Positions 5,676 through 7,212 of a stretch of DNA of 7,212 nt are shown here, piece by piece (position 1 is the first letter of the stretch; every line of letters starts with the position of its first letter). A program made the position numbers and the translations under genes. The stretch lies in the NCBI GenBank assembly GCA_031253705.1, contig JAIRVW010000117.1:1-7212 (forward strand), written 5' to 3'. The notes beneath the pieces were generated by a model. It saw nothing but the letters and a program-made list of their open reading frames with translations, did not search any database and had not been told where the DNA came from. The DNA is from Brucellaceae bacterium. Lineage in GTDB: Bacteria > Pseudomonadota > Alphaproteobacteria > Rhizobiales > Rhizobiaceae.

Positions 5676-6761
5676 TTATTCAGCGGCCACAGTCTCTCTT
5701 TGTGCTTCCTGCTCTTCACGGCGATTATGACGCACCGATGCCCAGAAGGCGATACCGATCAGTACCGCACCGCCAAGACCGGTAATCACTTCCGGAATAT
5801 GCACGAGCGTCTGGAAATACATCACCACCGACAGGATCAGGATCGCATAGAATGCACCATGTTCCAGATAGCGATATTCATTCAATGTGCCTTTTTCGAC
5901 CAGCATAATGGTCATGGAACGCACATACATCGCACCGATACCCAGACCGATCGCAATCACGAACAGGTTCTGCGACAGGGCAAAAGCACCGATCACACCA
6001 TCGAAGGAGAAGCTGGCATCCAGCACTTCGAGGTAAAGGAAAGCACCAAAACCACCCTGCGCCGCTGCGTTCAGCGTCTTCTGCGAAGCGTCCAGAATAC
6101 CGCCCAGCACTTCCACTGCGAGGAAGGTCAGCAAGCCGTAGATGCCGGAATACAGGAATGTTGTGCCTGCATCGCCTTTTAGTACCGACGAGAAGATCAG
6201 CAGCAGGATCAGAACGATTGCAACTTCAATCCCTTTAATCTCAGCCAGACGCGCCATCGGGCGTTCCAGAGGGCCGAACCAATGCACATCCTTTTCCGAG
6301 TTGAAGAAATAGGTCAGTGCAACCATCAGCAGGAATGTACCGCCGAAAGCAGCAATCGGCAGATGCGCATCCGTCATGATCCGCGCATATTCTTCCGGCT
6401 TGGAGGCGGCCAGCACAATGGCTTCAATCGGGCCGATACCGGCCGCAATCACGACTACCATCAGCGGGAAGATAATACGCATACCGAAAACGGCAATGAT
6501 AATACCCCATGTCAGAAAGCGATGCTGCCATTCCGGCGTCATATCTTTCAGCTTGTTGGCATTAACTACCGCATTATCGAATGACAGTGAGATTTCCAGC
6601 ACCGCCAGAACCGCACAGATAAAGAAGATCGACGCCATGCCGCCGATTGTGCCGCTCGACTGCCAGCCGAGCCATGCACCAAGCATCAGACCGACGACTG
6701 TGACAATAAATGCCCAGGTAAAATAGCTGAGCACTGTCTTATGAGAATGATCCGTGCTCAT
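5676..6761 (-). CDS. DUF475 family membrane protein (TerC superfamily), probable metal-ion transporter
   Basis: The 361-residue protein matches the DUF475 family, a branch of the TerC superfamily. It has about nine hydrophobic segments. The two superfamily hallmark motifs are both present: EISLSFDNAVVNA (residues 56-68) and EVLDASFSFDGVIGAFA (245-261). Their acidic residues are thought to coordinate a cation within the membrane. TerC relatives such as Alx and MntP-linked proteins are tied to manganese export and to metalation of exported proteins, and DUF475 genes often occur with tellurite-resistance (ter) loci. Here no ter gene is present, so a stand-alone metal homeostasis role is the better guess. 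The C-terminal tail (residues 344-361) is charged. The start is fixed by a perfect AAGGAG. A long structured leader upstream suggests RNA-level control. Family assignment is strong; the ion is inferred. Confidence 0.93.
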   Translation of the reverse strand: MSTDHSHKTVLSYFTWAFIVTVVGLMLGAWLGWQSSGTIGGMASIFFICAVLAVLEISLSFDNAVVNANKLKDMTPEWQHRFLTWGIIIAVFGMRIIFPLMVVVIAAGIGPIEAIVLAASKPEEYARIMTDAHLPIAAFGGTFLLMVALTYFFNSEKDVHWFGPLERPMARLAEIKGIEVAIVLILLLIFSSVLKGDAGTTFLYSGIYGLLTFLAVEVLGGILDASQKTLNAAAQGGFGAFLYLEVLDASFSFDGVIGAFALSQNLFVIAIGLGIGAMYVRSMTIMLVEKGTLNEYRYLEHGAFYAILILSVVMYFQTLVHIPEVITGLGGAVLIGIAFWASVRHNRREEQEAQRETVAAE

Positions 6762-6769
6762 TTCACGAT

Positions 6770-6775
6770 CTCCTT
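6770..6775 (-). promoter_or_regulatory. Strong Shine-Dalgarno site of the DUF475 gene
   Basis: The - strand reads AAGGAG eight bases before the ATG at 6761, the best ribosome site on the right side of the window. It confirms the chosen start. Confidence 0.9.
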
Positions 6776-6841
6776 ATTGGCCGGATTAAAGGCAGGAGAC
6801 CGGTCTGCATGATTTGAATTTTCAGTTTTTGAATAAGAGTT

Positions 6842-6871
6842 AAAAGCGGAAACGCCCTGACAGGCTTCCGC
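6842..6871 (-). terminator. Terminator-like hairpin inside the DUF475 leader, candidate attenuator
   Basis: On the - strand GCGGAAGC (6871-6864) pairs with GTTTCCGC (6853-6846) as an 8-bp stem including one G-T pair. It is followed by TTTT and an AT-rich tract. It lies 66 bases before the DUF475 ribosome site. It could be an attenuator in the leader or the end of a small RNA made from the gap. The T run is short (four), so termination strength is uncertain. Confidence 0.4.
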
Positions 6872-7031
6872 AGAAAGCATGAAACAAATTTTCATGATCA
6901 CATGTCCGCCGGCTACATTTGCGGCAGTACCGACATCACGAGAGCGCCGTAAAAACTCTCGCCAGAGGGGCCCGGCACCGTGTTAATTCTGTGATGATCA
7001 ACCCAACCGCTTATACGATTGCAAGGCGGAT

Positions 7032-7050
7032 GCCGGTGCCTCTCACCGGC
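7032..7050 (-). repeat. GC-rich hairpin in the DUF475 leader
   Basis: A perfect 7-bp inverted repeat, GCCGGTG (7032-7038) and CACCGGC (7044-7050), surrounds a 5-base loop. No T run follows on either strand. Part of one arm (7034-7040) is also complementary to 6974-6980 over 7 bp, so two mutually exclusive pairings are possible in a - strand transcript. Confidence 0.5.
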
Positions 7051-7106
7051 AGAAAATTCCGCAGCCTTCATACCACAGATCAATAGTAATTAAGCATTGT
7101 TTGCCG

Positions 7107-7136
7107 CGCTTCAAGGGGGCAAGCTCTCCTGAAGCG
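7107..7136 (-). repeat. Stem-loop just after the right-edge gene
   Basis: CGCTTCAAG (7107-7115) and CCTGAAGCG (7128-7136) form a 9-bp stem with one wobble when transcribed from the - strand, with a 12-base loop. It starts 26 bases after the stop of the edge gene, where a terminator would be expected. The T run lies before the stem, not after it, so it is not a canonical intrinsic terminator. It may still protect the 3' end of that transcript. Confidence 0.4.
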
Positions 7137-7161
7137 AAAAAGGGCCACAATTAAAACACGT

Positions 7162-7212
7162 TTACTCGGAAATCAAAATTGGTGTGCCATTCGGCACCAG
7201 CGACCAGATCTG
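7162..7212 (-). CDS. C-terminal end of an unidentified gene, possibly an L,D-transpeptidase
   Basis: The - strand is open from the right edge to a TAA at 7162-7164, giving the last 16 residues, QIWSLVPNGTPILISE. The pattern W..VP.GTP..I near a C-terminus resembles the last strand of YkuD-type L,D-transpeptidases (for example a VPVGTPV.I ending), which cross-link peptidoglycan or attach proteins to it. Sixteen residues are too few for a firm call. It lies on the same strand as DUF475 but about 400 bp upstream, so co-transcription is unlikely to be tight. Confidence 0.3.
   Translation of the reverse strand, partial: QIWSLVPNGTPILISE

Larger units (their letters stand above)
6758..6895 (-). other. 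Possible 45-codon upstream open frame overlapping the DUF475 start
   Basis: An ATG at 6895, with GGCGGA nine bases upstream, opens a frame of 45 codons. Its TGA overlaps the DUF475 ATG as ATGA and it runs through the terminator-like hairpin and the DUF475 ribosome site. The peptide begins MKICFMLSAEAC and ends NPANKEIVK, with no recognisable domain. The geometry would allow translational coupling, but such a frame can easily arise by chance. Confidence 0.15.
6776..7161 (-). promoter_or_regulatory. Long non-coding leader/promoter region of the DUF475 gene
   Basis: About 385 bases separate the DUF475 ribosome site from the stop of the upstream gene on the same strand. No conserved gene is visible on either strand. 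The stretch must hold the DUF475 promoter, although I found no convincing -35/-10 pair. On the - strand it contains a series of hairpins: 7107-7136, 7032-7050, 6939-6961 (CGAGAG/CTCTCG) and a terminator-like one at 6842-6871, followed by an AT-rich stretch before AAGGAG. TGATCA occurs twice (6895-6900 and 6995-7000). I checked by eye for the yybP-ykoY manganese riboswitch common before TerC genes and did not see its consensus. Confidence 0.5.

Noticed and set aside
5070..6182. A 370-codon + strand frame spanning parts of the MATE and DUF475 genes
   Set aside because: It crosses two real - strand genes, their intergenic region and a terminator. Its composition (many H, Q, R, C) is typical of an antisense shadow.
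6813..6834. Direct repeat TTTGAAT (6813-6819 and 6828-6834)
   Set aside because: Two copies of a 7-base AT-rich word 15 bp apart in an AT-rich leader are within chance expectation.
7107..7136. Intrinsic terminator of the right-edge gene
   Set aside because: The stem is good, but there is no T run after it on the - strand; the T run precedes the stem.
6762..7161. yybP-ykoY manganese riboswitch before the DUF475 gene
   Set aside because: Expected from the gene family, but I could not find its conserved loop sequences on the - strand. Fluoride, TPP, cobalamin and glycine riboswitch signatures were not seen either. A covariance search could overturn this.

Overview
The window looks like chromosomal DNA of an alphaproteobacterium, most likely Hyphomicrobiales near Brucella/Ochrobactrum/Pseudochrobactrum. 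This is inferred from the moderate GC content, the protein style, a 51-residue protein with a DUF1127-like C-terminal end, and a receptor-first tripartite tricarboxylate transporter (TTT) operon. No database search was possible. I see no tRNA, rRNA, IS element, phage gene or CRISPR array.

Left part (1-2847, + strand): the end of a TTT operon in the order tctC (5' end missing), tctB, tctA, closed by a strong intrinsic terminator. TctC is the periplasmic receptor, TctB the small membrane subunit and TctA the large membrane subunit. Together they form a secondary importer for an organic acid whose identity cannot be read from sequence. The first ~33 bases of tctC are in a different frame from the rest, so the gene has either an assembly error at the edge or a real frameshift. 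A stem-loop lies between tctB and tctA.

Middle (2848-4098, + strand): a 51-residue DUF1127-like protein with its own terminator, then a 273-residue M55-family D-aminopeptidase (DppA-like) with its zinc ligands intact. A perfect bidirectional terminator separates this gene from the convergent MATE gene.

Right part (4110-7212, - strand): a full-length MATE-family efflux transporter whose upstream region carries two 16-bp inverted repeats of the same 6-4-6 layout. Then comes a DUF475 (TerC-superfamily) membrane protein, probably a metal-ion transporter, with its own terminator. Upstream of it lies a ~400-bp non-coding leader with several hairpins, including one terminator-like hairpin about 66 bases before its ribosome binding site. 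At the right edge are the last 16 codons of another - strand gene, possibly an L,D-transpeptidase.

Overall the window is a set of short, separately terminated transport and housekeeping units, not one large system. The items most worth a second look are the structured DUF475 leader, the twin palindromes before the MATE gene, and the tctC frame break.
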